From Gordionus sp. m RMFG-2023 (Eukaryota; Nematomorpha; Gordioida; Chordodea; Parachordodidae): a stretch of DNA of 64,000 bases. The notes under the pieces were generated by a model that was not told the DNA's origin, did not search any database, and saw nothing but the letters and a program-made list of their open reading frames with translations. The DNA lies in the NCBI RefSeq assembly GCF_954871325.1, contig NC_088775.1:6177561-6241560 (forward strand), given 5' to 3'. This document shows positions 1-15,200 of the stretch, piece by piece; within the stretch, counting starts at the first letter, position 1, and every line of letters starts with the position of its first letter. The translations under genes were made by a program, and so were the position numbers.

Positions 1-161
1 GCATTGGGTCAAGTTTTTAAAAAAAAATATCTAGTAATGAAAATTTTTTCGATTAACTGCCAATTATTAAATTTCTCGCCCGACAAAGACCCACACTAAG
101 ACACAAATGAGTGCTCGTTATCTTCTTATTATAGCATGTCAATATATCGATAAATAATAAC

Positions 162-257
162 CCGAATTATCTAATTGATCCTGTTCGTTATCGATAATGT
201 CATTATCCTCTATTACCACGATTTCGGGTTGTTTCGAAGCTGGATAGTTATTGGGTT
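162..257 (-). CDS. timeless: Timeless, probable acidic-linker exon (last in window)
   Basis: The acceptor at 258-259 leaves two bases that complete a lysine codon with the single A ending the previous exon. The frame then reads an acidic stretch (IEDNDIIDNEQDQLDN). Family members have an acidic linker after the VWPE exon, so position and composition fit. The donor is taken as the GT at 161-160, but sequence conservation here is low and the 3' border is uncertain. The next expected exon is not visible before the window edge. Confidence 0.55.
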
Positions 258-3200
258 CTTAATATATATTTTTTTGTTTTAAATGGTATCAATCTTTAAA
301 AGAAAAAAAATGTGACACTTAAAGTTAGGCAAACCGGAAAAAAGAATATTGTAGGTTCCTGTTCATCCCGTTCTGGCAAAAAAATAATGACGTATTCCAT
401 TTCAGATTTTAGAAAGGTTTCGTGAAAAAAATTTTTTTTTTGTTTTTTGTTAAATTACAAATTTTAATCACATTTTATTTTTTAATCTTTGATAAAATAA
501 ATCAAAATTATAGATCTAATAAATATATTATTTGAAAGATCGCCTATTTATATTGGTTGAGGTCAATGCTGTTAATATTAATTTGAGTTTCGAAAAAAAA
601 ATATATATCAATTTGGTAACACAAATAATAAAATTCAATTGAAATATGCAACTTTAATTGTAATAACTGAACAGTTTAGAAAAATTGAAATAATCTGGAA
701 TTAATCGAGCCAATTACGCCCATATAAAATTTTGAAAACAATATTAAGATAAATTTAAGAAATAAAAGTAAATTAGCTATGAAAATAGGATTTAAAAAAA
801 ACAAACTTTTAATATCTGACAGATAAATTTCTTTCAATATGCTGATTTCCTCGTGGATAGTCATATTGTTATTTCCGAATAAGGCATCCTCTGGCCATAC
901 ATTCCTTTAAATAAAATTTTTATAAATTATATTTTCATTATTTTTATATTATAACTATAATTCCATTTTTTTCGGAAATAAAATTCATTTTTTTTAAAAA
1001 TGGATTCATATTTGATAAGTAACATTTTCTTGAGGAACAAAATTTAGCTATAAAAATTAGTAGATCATAATTAAGAATATCATACAGTTACTATCATATA
1101 TCCTAAATTAAAAATTACCAGACGGTATATAGATCAGAAACTTACATTAGAGTCTTTAATTTTCACGCCCGACCCGGAGTTTTCTACTATTTCTACACTG
1201 GGTAGGTAATTTATATTTTTCTTTTACTTTATATTTAAAATTTAGTTTACTTAAATAATTTAATATGATCCATCATGTGATTTTGCGGGTGATAAAATTT
1301 GTTTATTTCTCATTCCATTAGGGCCTAAGTTAGTTGAAAAAAAAATTAATATCATTCTATGGGTCAGGCGGGCCTAAAATATGAATAAATAAATATTCTA
1401 ATATTTTTTTACCTAGAAATTCGAAATATATCTACGACCTCTTCCAAATTTGATTTGAGCAAATGTTCGTATACTTGGTACAGAGCATTAATCCTAAACA
1501 GTAATTTAACTATAATCATTCCAAAAGATAACGAAAAAAATTAATTGTAATAGTTTTTTTTAAAAATAAATCTGTCTAACGCCTCATTTATAAAGAAACG
1601 CATATATTGTTCAAGCGGAGTGGTGTTTAACGCTGCGTTATTTTTACAAAATCAAGCCAATAAACAGGTATAATTTCTAATTATGGAGAGAAACGATGAA
1701 AACGAATGCAATGATAAAATTTGGGGAAAAAAATATATGTTGCAAGATGTATATTTCAAAAATTATTATCGAATGTGAAGATCAGCTGTGATTTTGATAG
1801 CGTTAAATACCGCAACGTTTAAATAAAACGCGTGGCTTAAAGCTGACATTTTAAAAAATATATATTCAGTTTTGTAAAGGAATGGATAGATAATATATTA
1901 AAATGCAAGTACGTCACAAATTTTTCCTTACTACAAAAGATAAATAGTATCGAGTATCGTTCTTTTATATATTATCGTTTTGCTAAGATTGCAAGTTTTT
2001 AAAAAAAACCTTAATTAATTTTTCGATCACGAAAATAATCTATATATGAATATAATCCCGGTAATCAAGAAATTAACGTTTTCGTATAATCTTAATGTTA
2101 ATCTTATTTTTTTCTATCATCTTTCCTTATCATCTGAATGTTACATAAATCGAGAGACTTATATACCTCTAATGTTAAATTTTCAAACTATCCGCCCGGC
2201 CGACTCGGCCGTTCAAAAGGCAAAGAAATTTTTTTACATCAACCAGATTCGATCCCCAGGCTTAACGTTCCAATGGTAAACGTTTTTTTCCTATTCAGCC
2301 CCCTTCTATCTTAAATTTGTCGTCAATTTCCTATTATCCCAGCTTTTGTAATTATTATTAATAAAAGAAATGGTCAAACCTTCGATCATGTAGATTTATA
2401 TCTACCAAAACCTGTTTTTTCTCATGGCCAACTTTATATGTCGCTCTAGAGATAATTTTTTTTCGCTGGTATATTTTGGGGTGGTAATTTGAGATAAATA
2501 ATTATTTTAATTTTTCAATTGACTAAATATAATTTAAATTTATTTATAGAATCTAAATTTTACTAATTACTTAAGATTAGTGATTTAGGTTAATTTCCTG
2601 GCATAGTTCGGCATGGCTATTTGAGTTTTGTGCAGATGTCTTTATCCATGCACGGAGATTGAGGATTTATAATGCCACAGGGTTCATGTATACAGCATAT
2701 AACAATATTGAATAATTATGGATTTGTAAGTTTATTAGGTATAAGCACAACCATATTTATCTATTTCCTCAGACGTTTCAACTTTATTGTTCTTACTCAA
2801 TATAAATAACAAATGGGCATGGTAGGCTTCTTTTTTGAAATTCAATAGTAAACACATTGGCCAAACATCTTCCAAATATTTTATTATTAAGGATATCCGA
2901 TAGTAATGCATTTACTCGACCAATTAAATCTGGCCTATCAGCTGGTGATTGACCGGCATAAAGATTATATTACTTATATCAGGCTTGCCATATTTTAAAA
3001 CAATAGTCATAGCATCATGATATCGTTCTTGCATATTCCTATGAGAGCCTTGAAATGAAGAAGGTAGAATAATCGGGTGGCCTATTGGAGATTCTATTAA
3101 AGTGGAACATGCAGATACTAAATAATCCATTAATCCTGAATATTCTTCTACAGGAAGCTTAGTCTGTTTATATTTTATATAATTTAGGTTATTAGTCTCA

Positions 3201-6200
3201 ACTTGTAAATATGAATCAACTATATATTATTGCGTTAGGCGCCCTGCATTAAGAAGAGGATTAAAAAATTTTTGACGTTTGGCTAAACGGGCAATCTTAA
3301 ATTAGTAACATAGATTATTTAGACCTAGACGAATGTTCGAAACTTTCAGCAATCATATTAGGTGACCAACCAGGTTCACCATGGAGAAATAGTATGGGAT
3401 ATATCATGGGGTCTAAATTTTGACTAGCAAATATCGGAGCTTTCAGGTAGTGGCCTTTATTGCTTCAAAGTGCATGAGCAAATGTATCACCGTACTTCTC
3501 ACTTATATCCACTCTAATACTCCACCTACTTATGCACAGTTATATGTGTTAGATACTACACAGTCTATAGCCAATAGTATTCAACATCTGGCAAATATTA
3601 AATGCAATAGAGATATTATGAAACATTTAGATCAGTTATAATTACGGCAAATTTATCTCTGTGCTCTTAGTTTTAAAACCTATTGCGAGGTCCAACAATC
3701 TGCATTAGAATTTGCAACCACTTCCAATATAAAAATACTATCATCATTAATATGAATTTTTAAGGGAGACGTTCTAGCAATCGGCGCCGTTATAATTTAC
3801 CATCTATTTATGATGTAGCCATGATTTTCAACAATGCAGATGGCGAGCTTCTTTTTAAAAGAGATATCATGGTCTATCCAATATCTAATTATTCTCAACG
3901 TATTGAGTCCAAATTTAGATCCCATGGTATATCCCATACTATTATTCCACATGGTGAACCTAGTTGGTCTCCTAATATGATAGCTGAAGGTTTTGAATAT
4001 TCATCTAGATCTAAAATTTCAATGTTACAATTTAAAATTGCACGATTAGCAATACGCCAAAATATTTTTAATCCTCTTCTTAATGTTGAGCGTCTAACGC
4101 AACAATATATAGTTGATTCCTATTTACAGGTTGAGGCTAATAACATTAACTTTATGCGATTTGATCAATCTGAGCTTCGTGTAGAAGAATGTTCTAGCAT
4201 GATGGATCTCTTTAGTTTCAACATGGTCCAATTCAAACGAATCCCCGACAGGGGCCCATTTGTGTCTTACATGCGTCATTTCAGGCCATCTCTCAGGAAT
4301 ACGCAAGAATGATATCATGATGCCATGACTATTGTTCTAAAATATGGCAAACCCTGTTTTAATTGATAGACTTTTATCTACTATAATACTTGAACCGATA
4401 GCAACCAATATTGGCTTTACGATGGTTCTAAAGACCTACTCATTGTTCATGGGTATCAATTTGTAAAGATTTTAAAATAAAACTAAATGCCTTTCTGATC
4501 CGATATCCCAAAAAATAACATATTTGGAAAGTGTATAGCTTATGTATACCATGTGATTTCAAAAAAGAGGTCTACCGCATGCCACATTTGTAACTTATAT
4601 TGAGCAATGACAACTAATTTTTTACACCTGAGGAAACATAGCTATGTATGATCAGGATTATCCAGGCATATTGGTACAGATACCAAAATTATTTACTACT
4701 AGATATAAGTTTTATGATAGATGGTCCCGGTGGCATCAGGCAAAACATCATCTTTACTATACATGGCTAATGGCATTATCTTCGAGGACAATTTCACTAA
4801 GAATTTTCGTTAAACCACTTCGTCTAACACTACCGATTATTTCTTATAGGTGAAAGAAGCTATCCATAGTACGGTTTTAATATCTAATAAATCGGTACCT
4901 AATAGATTTAGATACATCTTGTAATTCGTATCTACTACTGAGACCTAATACTCACATATGAGTGCGTCGAATCATTCTGTACTTCAATTGAGTCAGTTAA
5001 GAATACATATAAGATATGTATACAAAGGTAAAGATAGTATTACATTTAGCTTTAAATGTAAATACTGCTTATACTAACCATGCCAAACTACCAGAAAATT
5101 AACCTAAATGCACGCTAATCCTAAGTAATTATGTAAAATTAAATTATATTTAGCCAAATTGAAAATACTAAAAATAAACATTTATGCTCAAATCGTAAAA
5201 CCCCAAAATATGCCATGCAAAAATTAGTTTGTTTTATCTCAACAACATTATGGGAGCTCTGGAAATGACATAATCTACCTATTTTTCAACATCCTCCCTT
5301 CATTTTTTGATTAAAAAATTCATAAATTTGACGCTAAATTTAATAAAGTGAATAAATATATCACTGAAATTTGGCGTTTATTTTATATAAGAAAATAAAA
5401 GTAAGTATTTTTTAAAAAAAAATCCATATAAGAGTAAAAGAATTTATATTTCCCGTCATTCTTGACGGGCTATCAGCAGTAATTTATCTAAAAAAATAAT
5501 AATGTTAAATGATATACTAATTACAAAGCTAGAGTGTTTGTAAAATTCATCATTTGGTAGCCATTATTTAAAAAAGAATATAAAACTGTCTTTTTAAATT
5601 ATTGTAAAAGGTTTATGAAAATCGTTATCCTTTTTTTTTATATAATTTTAAAAATAAAAAGTTCAAGATATTAAAAATTATAATCTTGAATGTATAAAAA
5701 TTAAGACTGGAAAATTATATATATATATTATTTTTAAAAAGTATAAGGTTTAAAAAAAGCCTTAAAAACATATAGTTATCAGGGCAGTTGTAAATATATT
5801 ATATAAATACACCTATTACTCTAAAATACAGAAATTATTAGGATTCAGAATTAATACAAATTAGATAGTACGATAAAAAAAAAATTGAAAATCAAAAGCT
5901 CGAAATGTGCAAATTTTCGAAATAAAAATGTGCAATCCACAATTTTTGATTTGCCCTCTTCTAACCTTATATACTCTCGAACGTTATGGCAAGGCCTTTA
6001 GCCCTACTATTATTAGATAATAATACTAAAAAAATTAACTTTTGTTCCTCTATCGTTATAGGAGATATGGGATCAAAGACTTTGCTATGTTTATCTAAAT
6101 TGATAGATTCTTCTATGTCCGAATAGGATTTTATAATCTCCGATAAACCAATTTCTATTTGTTCGTTCCAATTCTTAGAAATTTCTTCTAGATTAATATC

Positions 6201-9200
6201 TTCTATTTTTTTAAAAAAAATCAAATTATTATAAGTCACTATAAACCCAAAATTCGGTTTCCAATTCATATTAAATATGTATATTAATAAAAATTTTATC
6301 TCGTTTTTTATGTTTAATTACTTTCCTTTAAGGCGCTATCCTTGGATTCGCGAATTTTAGTCGTTTTCTTAGAAATTTTTCTGCTTTTTTTCCGTTTTTT
6401 CACCGTTAAATTTTTGTATTCCTGACAATAACCTTTCAGCATTTTGATGAACACGTGTGTAGTCTCGATTAAATCTTTCAAGTAATCCCTTTTTTTATAA
6501 AATAGAATATAATAATATATAAGGCCAAGGAATATTATTAGAAAATTTTTCGTTTCAATTTATAAATTTTGAAACGAACTTACAATGAATAATAAATAGG
6601 ATTGAACGATTTGAACAATTGGATTAAAACATCTCTGTATTCTGGAACGTAGAACACGTTAGCTAGAATAAGGAGAAAATAAATGTAAATATGATGATAT
6701 TTTATAATTAGAATAAAAATTCAGAGTTACTAAACCCTCAAAAGATGGTCTCTACATTATATTGACCCCCTCTTTAAAATGGTATGTGTCCCAACCCACA
6801 CACCCCCAATGTGATTGATCATAATAATCAAGGCTTATTTTTTTGTAGGAGCCACCATTAATTTGATTCGAACATGTTTTCGATTAAATAATTAAATCTT
6901 TATGCTATTCTTTTTTTTTGAGTTTTCAAATGCACAAAAAACAAGGGACAGCACCGATATTAATATTGTTTATAAAATTAGCGCTGATATTTGTAATTTT
7001 AAGAAAAGACGGATCTGCTAACATTTACCCAATATCAGATACCGGTTTTTAAAACTGATTCGATACCGGTTTTTAACATTCATTTTAATATTTTAATTAT
7101 TTTTTTAAAAATGATATTATAACTTTGCAAAATTTTACCTTTGATAATCTTGACACCTTCCCTGACCTCTTCGATTTCAGAATAACTTAAACGATTCAAA
7201 TTAAATATTATTTGCTTGTATGCCATCAGAGCTTGGTGAGTTCTGTTTATAAAAAAAAACATTACAATAAAAGACACGTGTTGAATCTTTATTATCTAAG
7301 ATTTTTTTGCGAGAGGTGAAGGCCTTTGGGTAATTTTTACTTAATTAGGCACCCTTTCTGAAGGCCACTGGCCAGTTTTTGGTTAAAATTTTCTCTGAGT
7401 TTATACTCCTCCTAAATCGTAATTTTTAGTATTTTCTTATATATTTATAACATCATATACACATTTTTAGTTTTTTGATAGGGGTAAATTCTTTATTTTT
7501 TTAAATAATATTTACCAAATCAGACACATTTGATAAAAGGGGTGGCGATTTTTACTTACCCCCCCCCCCACTCCTTATTTATACGTTGTAAGATAAATTA
7601 CTAATTTATTTTACGTCTATATTTTATGTTTAAAATACATTTCTACCCCATATAATTAACAGAAATCTCGTAACAAGCGTTCCCTAAAAGATCTTGCAAG
7701 ATTTTATCTCTTGACAATAGGAAAAACAATATTGGCAAATCATTTTTTTATTTTAAAATATTCATTTATTTTGGCATATATTATTTGCAGAATGACAATG
7801 AGAATTGAAAGACACGTTAGATGCCTTGCATATGCATCTATTAGTCGTACACTTCTCTTTGCAGTGACAGATTACACATATATTATTTCTGACCTTGATT
7901 CATGGGCTACTTCATCGATGCCAGCTAAAATAAATAAAAATATTTTAAACATTTTATCATAAAAACATTTTTTTAAAAAATGAATATATAATAATCGCCC
8001 CTGATGTATTTTCTTTTATATATAAGTAAGTTATAATTTATGAATTTAGAAAGGATGATAACTTAATGGACGGAAATTGTGTTTCAACATTGGGCCGATG
8101 GGATAACCGAAAGGAAAATATTCATGAAATTTTATATATTTGTCTAAATACCGTCATTATCCAATTCATTCGAATATACCAGGTGTTATGCGCGCTTTCT
8201 ATGAATTAAGATTTATTATTTTGCAGATTATTGAATATAGAAAGTGGATAAATTGACAAAATCGGTGATGGATAATCTCTAAGTGGACTAGTCGCTGTAA
8301 AATATTATATGATAACTTATGCATCTTTAAACCAGACTTCAGTGATCGGTAATTTTCTCGGATAGAATTGGTATTGTTTTAAAAATCATCTCCAAAATAT
8401 TATATTTCTATGCGATCATAAATTTACTTAAACCACAAAAATCGGAAGATCCAGGAGAGGATACTGGTATATTCTTTTATTATTATTATACGATCAATTC
8501 GTTATAATATATTACAGCTAATTTGGATGATGATATGAGCCTTTGCCAAAATCTGGTAGATTATACAGATTCGAAAGATCCTGGCAATATATTTTTCTTT
8601 AATTATAATATAATATTTTGTAGATGATTTTGAAAACAGTAACAAATCTATCTGAGAAGATTATCTATCACCGGATCCTGAGATATATTTTTAAGATGCA
8701 TATTTTACAGTTATTACTAGTTTACTTAATCAATATTGCCCCTCTCCTGATCTTGGTATACATTCTTTGTTTGATAAGATGCATTAATTAATATATAACA
8801 TTTTACAGCAAAATTTGAAAATAATTCCAATTCATTTCAAGAATGTGTATATACCTTATTTAGCAAAATAATTTGTCTAATTTATTAGATAATTTGGGTG
8901 ATCAAGAGATAAAACCCTTAATTAATGAGGATCAACTAAAGGGGGCTCATAGTCATTTTGCCAAATTATCCGCTTTCTATATTCAATAATTTGCAAAATA
9001 ATAAATCTTAATTTATAGAAAGTGCGCGTCAAATGAATTGGATAATGACGGTATTTAGAAAAATATAATAAAATTTCATGAATATTTTCCTTTAGGTTAT
9101 CCAATTGGCCTAATGTTGAAAAACAATTTCCATCCATTAAGTTATTATCCTTTCTAAATTGATAAATTATAACTTACTTATATAAAAAAAGGTAAATGCA

Positions 9201-12200
9201 TCAGGGGCGATTATTATAAATTCATTTTTTTATAAATGTTTTTTAATGATAAAATGTTTATAATATTTTAAATTTTTAGGTGACATCAATGGGGATAGGT
9301 TCTAAATCGCTAAAAATTGGGAACATGGCTTATATCTCCTAGAAAATTTTTAAAGTAAATTTGAAATTAATTTGGGAATTTGGATGATATTTCTTCCATT
9401 TTAGCGATTTTTTTTCAAATTTTCAATTTAAATACAAGTATTTAATCTCCTAGTATCTATTAATATTAATTTCAAATTTACTTTAAAAATTTTCTAGGAG
9501 ATATAAGCCATGTTCCCAATTTTTAGCGATTTTTGTTTTAGCGATTTAGAACGGGAACCCATCTATGATGTCACAAATTAATCAACGTCAGACAAAATAT
9601 ATGGAGTTTGTCACTGCAAACAAAATTGTAGGACGAATAGATGAAATGCAAGGTATCTAATGTGTCTTGCAATTCACATTGTCATTATACAAATATTATG
9701 TCAAAATAAATGATTATATTATATTTATATTGAAAATAAAAAAATGAGTTGTAAATATTGTTTTCCCTATTGTGAAGATATAAAATCTTGCAAGATCTTA
9801 TAGGGAAGGTTTGCTACCAGATTTCCGTTAATAATATAGCGTAATAATGTATTTTAACATAATATTAAGAAGCATATAAATATAGGGGGGGGGGGGAAGA
9901 ATAAATTCCCACCAATTTTACCAATGTAGATTACCCTACCCTAAAAATATTTCAAATAATTTATAGCAAATGAACATTTGCCTATTTTTAAATTTATATG
10001 AAAAAGTTATATAAATTATGAAGTTTTCAATAGTTCTAGACAAAATTGTCTAAAATTTACAGTGTGGGTAACTCTATACATGTAGAAATACATCGGTTAA
10101 ATAAGATTTTTTTTAGATTTAAAAATCGTTCTCAGTAAACCATTTAAAATGAGATCCCCGAATCACAATTAATTCTATAGAACAATTTTCGAAAGCACTA
10201 TCTTAGATATAATTGAAAAAGCATCTGCATTCGAATATAATTCCAATTATATATTTTAATCAAAAGATTTATTCTGATGGTTACAAAATATTTGAAATGT
10301 CAATACCTCGCACCCCTCCCCACCCCCAATAAATCTGTCAACGTTTAGATCTCACTGTGTATGGTGACAATGATCTTAGATATTGGTATTGGCAGCCAAT
10401 ACTAATTTTAAAAAAAATAAGTATAAAGTAACATCCAGTCCACATCCACCTAATTAGATCAAGCGGGTCAGAACATTTTTTCTAAATAGTTATCCGCCAA
10501 GTTTCACAGAAGGAATAACATCAAATTGGTTTTGGGTCCATTGACTGACACATGTCAAAAACCTCCGAGCTAAGTTTACCACTTAAAAAACACTTATATA
10601 AACATTGTCGGTGACTATCATAATTCGTTCAACATAGTAAACAAATTTAGAAATAATCCTAAAAATATATAAAAATAGCATTCGCCGATCTCTTTTTAAG
10701 GATGAAATAAAAATTAGCTACCCCAGTTAAAATGGATGCTTAAATTATTATAAACCACATTGGTGAATGAAAAATTAAAACCTTTTCCCCCATATAACGC
10801 CATCTACTTTGTCCATCATCAAGCTGTCGATATATTTGTGCATGTTGTTTATCAAATAATGAACGATATCCTTGTTTAATGTTTGACTAAAGATGGAGAT
10901 AAAAAAATTTTTTTTAAAAAAAAGAATTAAAATCATTATGATTTTGTATTCTTAATTTAATGTTTTAAATCATATAAATGTAATTTATTCATATCGTATG
11001 GTTGTAATATATAACAATATCTAAATTACAGCTAGATCTTTAAGACCACTTCCCAACCTTGAGCTTGACCCATTAAGGTCATATTATCAAAATGTTTTAT
11101 ATTTTCACCGCTTCTATCTGTTCATCAAAAACACAAACATATTAAGTGGTCATAAAATAAAATGATAGCTAGAAAAGTATTTACAAATCTTTTTTCAAGT
11201 ATAGTGATATATATACCTATAATATTTGACATCAAGATCTGTTTCTCTAGAAAATTCCATGAAAAAGGAAATGGCCCATAAATAACGCGTCTCATCCGAT
11301 TCCAGTGAGGAGTTGAAACGCGCCAATTTATTCTTTTAGGGAAAATACAAATAATAATATTAATTAATTATTTCTTAGTTAGTTAAAATACACGTATTTT
11401 TGTATTCTCCACCGTAATTCGTGCTATAAATGAGGAGTTATTGACAGTTAACACGAATTCGAGATGAACTACAAAATACTGTATTTTTATATACTTCGCT
11501 GCGAATTTGTACCAACTGTGAATGCAGGGTTATACTGATTGATATATATGTTAAAAATGTACATACTCTTAAAGTAGGCTGTAGTCAATGTCATTGGCTG
11601 TCGTAAGGCAATGAAAGGCATTTCATTTAAATGCCTTTTACAATGACAAACTTCAATGACAGGTACACTTATAATGCGTTATAATGAATTGTTAGTCAGT
11701 CTAGGTTATTGGTGTAGTTTTATTAAAAAATCTTTCTATCTTTGATCTTTTAAAAATTATATGTTCGACCAATCATACACGTGATCGTTTGTAATTAAAA
11801 TTTACATTTTTTTTCAATATGGATATTTTCAGAAAGGTCTCCGTTTAAATATAGTAACAAAAACATTTTAAACAGTAAAATCTATTTAATAGTATACTTT
11901 GACGTTGGCCATGAAAGGATTATAGCAATATTTTATAAATTTGGTGGCAAAATTTCTCAGAAATGTGTGAAGGGATTTGAATTTGATTGTTCTCTTGATG
12001 GTTGAACCAATGGGTAGCCTATTTTTAGGTTTGGTCAGTGATTTTCGGCCATCGCTTTTTGACAACAAATCCTTAATGTTGTTGGATATGGAATGGGTTA
12101 TGAGATCTTTTTCTGAGATGGATTTCAGGCCTTGAACGCAATAGGTACCACGAAATCGGGTATTGTTAATGTTACTATAATTTAAAAATTTTGGAGTTTA

Positions 12201-15200
12201 ACAACAATTGTTCAAAATTAAATTATTTAACCCTCTGGATCATGAGATCTATTAGATATTTCGATCCTAGTTTTTCAGTAACTTAATAATTTTATGGTTA
12301 AGTATGTTTGCAAAATTAATTTTTGTCCTGCCCGGCAGTTTATGAGTTATGAACGTTTTTAATGTCATGGGTCAATATTGACTCCACCTAGTAATTGACA
12401 TAATTAATTTTTTTTTTATTATTAAAAATTTCCCCATATTATTATATCTAAATTATTACACCTCATAGAGTAAAAACAATTTTTTTAAAAAATCTAATAG
12501 TTTACTATATAATAATGCAAATGGATATCGAAATTGATTATCCTTGTGTAACTTAAATGTTACAAATGTGAAAAATATTCCCCTTCTTTTGGGGATTAAA
12601 TAAAGAAAATAGAAAGCTACAATCCTTTATTAAGAACTGCCTAAGAATAATCAACGGGACCTTTCCCCGATTAAAGAAAATATCACAGCAGCCCCCATGT
12701 GATTTCTAAAGAAAAGGCGGATTCAACTTCAGGCTCATATTATAAAGACCAGCCAAAATTTGGCTCATGATTCGATCACTTAGCTATATTCTTTCAATAG
12801 AAAAGCATCTGGTACATTATATAATTTAATTTTAGTAGATTGTTGTGTAAGCTACGTCACCTCTTTTTTCAATGAACAACTACTTAGAACGAATCTTTCT
12901 TCCCAAAAATATTACTATGTCATAATTACCGTAACGTATTGAGATCATTGTCGCTCGTTTTGCTATTTTGTTTAGCTTGTAAAACATTTGGTAATTATTC
13001 CCTTATTTTGGAGTTTTCATTAAAATAAAACGCTGGGTTACCAAGGCTATTAGTAACCAGATTTTATTTTTAAAAAATCTGATAAATCAAGGTTTTTTTA
13101 CAATACCTTACACAAAAATAACATTTTAGAAATTTGATTGGTCAAATATGCTTTCAGTCAATGATTGACTTGCCAGCCCTGGTTAATAATAAACAAAAAT
13201 GTATTTTAAAATAAAACGTATTTCGGGAAAAAAATTATAATTTAAAACTTTTTAATCGATGCTTGTTGCTTGATTCGTTCCTCCGACTTCAATTGTACCA
13301 GTTCGCTATATCATTTATATAAAAACAAATATATAAATTATTTAGTTTTTTTTTCTCCTTCACATATATTGTTCAGGATTTTAAGAAATATCTTTTAAAG
13401 ACTATAAATTAAGTCCTTGAAAAATAAAGACTTTATATATGTAATGGTCAAAATATTATCGGATGTTTATGGGTCTCTCCTTATTATTATTCGTAAAAAC
13501 CCAAAACTTGATTGAGTCAAAAATTAAATATCATTTATTTCTACTCACCTAAAACTTATAGTTAAAGAGCCAATTTTTCTTTGAGAGACTGAAGCTTCAT
13601 ACAATACAGAGATTAAGCCTATCTAATATATCTTAAATAAAACTATCAAAAGATTTGATTTTAGTCCTATACGATTTTCAAAGTCTTCATAAGAAAAAAA
13701 AAATTAAAAGTTTCCAAAGAGAATCCACCATCCAGCAAGTTATACGGTGGTCTCAGCATTGATGAAATACCTATCGGTCTTCACATTCATTGTGATAAAA
13801 CAGAGTTCCTGTGGATTTAAGCAAGAGTGTCAGAATCTCTCCTAGTAGCAACAGCAACTTTTATTTATAAAAAACTTGTATCAATAGGTCCAGGAATATT
13901 CCACTTGGATTCTAATGTGAAATCCGAATCATTAAAAAAAAATTAATTATGAATGCTCTCTACCACATATATGAAACTGGAGTTATTTGTAAATTAATAT
14001 GTGATGGATTAGCTGCTAACAAGTGAATGTTGAAATAACTTGGTGCTGCTTAAATCCTAAAAATCCAATTCCATATTTCAGCCACACCATCAATAGTGTC
14101 GTATGGGTCTATATATGATACTAGATGTAAGTGACGTGATGAAACTTTTAAGAAATTTTCTAGCCAGTGCCAAATTACTCGTCAAAGATGGAAACGTAAC
14201 TTTTAAAAGAATTTATCATGTTACTTTTAAAATTAATATATAAGTTACATCCATTTTATAAGCAAGATAAAGGTAAAATTGTATATATAAGGTGAAATTA
14301 GCAGTACAAGTATTTAGTGCTTCTGTGGCCATAATTCTAGTCTTTGCAAAATATCTCATTTCTGAATTTAAGCACTGTGGAACCATTGAATTCATTACCA
14401 TGGAACTCTGTTTCATTCCAATGAACGTGATGTCTGATAGATATTTCATCAATGCTGAGGAGAGCATAGTATAATTTAACTAGTTGAGGATTCAAATTGA
14501 AGAGTTTTAATGTGTTTTCTAATGAAGACTTTCAAAATTCCTAAAGGAATAAAATAAAACATTTCCAAAAAGTTATATTTATTTTTAAATGAAATCAATC
14601 GAAATTTTTTGCGGGGGGTAAAAAATATCTAAAAAAATAAAAAAATATATATATTATTTATTTTAATATTTTACTTTTCGCCCAAATCAAATGCTTTCGA
14701 TATTTTTGAAACATCCTAAGAAATAATATATTTAATTTTTTTAATATAACTATGCACGAGGAACGAAAAAAGGCAAATATATATCTCATTTAAAATGAAC
14801 GAACAATTTTATTAATGGTTTGCACCTTTTGGGGTATCGTCATAATTTAGGTCTACCATAATAGTTTAACTATAATATCGCTTTTTTAAAAAAAAGGTCT
14901 CCATATTTTATTAGAAATTTGCCAGTATTTTTAAAAAATATGTATACATTATTATTAGCATATACTCCCAATAAATATTTATTTTTTTTTCTTCCGTATT
15001 TCAAATAATAGTTAAGTAAACATATTTTTGCACCATTTTAATAATATATTATTAGTATAAAAATTAAATTAATTTAACTAGTAAAATAATTAAATTTAGC
15101 CCATGTCAGATAAATACAAATTCCAACTTATTTTATTTAAAGTATTGATGATCGTATTAATAAATTAGCTAGTGATCCCGGCCTGACACTTTTTGGTTTT

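Larger units (their letters stand above)
2466..5215. mobile_element. Inverted duplication of a Helitron fragment
   Basis: The left arm (about 2466-3422) and right arm (about 3904-5215) are imperfect inverted copies. For example, the TATTTTGGGG motif near 2470 recurs reversed near 5201-5210, and CCTAAATCACTAATC-like blocks mirror each other near 2580 and 5100. Both arms carry Helitron Rep/helicase N-terminal coding fragments pointing away from the centre. The right arm is about 350 bp longer. The unit sits within one timeless intron. No CTRR-type Helitron 3' end was identified. Confidence 0.75.
7500..9920. repeat. Large imperfect inverted duplication with decayed coding content
   Basis: The left arm (about 7500-8252) and right arm (about 8965-9920) mirror each other. 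The block with GATCTTGCAAGATTTTAT lies near 7690 and reversed near 9790. The ATGGACGGAAATTG block lies at 8067 and reversed at 9120-9135. GATTATTGAATATAGAAAG lies near 8226 and reversed near 8970-8990. Both outer ends carry a poly-C/G run (7560, 9888). The right arm is interrupted by a foldback element. The contents are unidentified. Everything lies in the 3.5 kb timeless intron 10781-7243. Confidence 0.75.

Noticed and set aside
1146-1197. 52 bp exon-like block (minus strand) with good borders that could follow timeless exon 1493-1413
   Set aside because: It ends in phase 0 and cannot join to the firmly identified VWPE exon at 904, while skipping it gives a perfect join and family match.
1610-1830. 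Possible MITE with inverted GGTGTTTAACGC / GCGTTAAATACC motifs
   Set aside because: Only a 12-base imperfect match, no target duplication, too weak to call.
2046-2279. Plus-strand 77-codon open frame
   Set aside because: Low-complexity, no family features, lies opposite the timeless gene in an intron.
5967-6039. Continuation of the timeless open frame past 6040
   Set aside because: It diverges from the family right after EEQK, whereas the GTTAAT donor at 6039 joins in phase to exon 1493-1413, which restores the match.
13590-14480. Host gene on the minus strand (open frame 14216-14467)
   Set aside because: The plus strand carries clear P-element transposase motifs, so the minus frame is a shadow.
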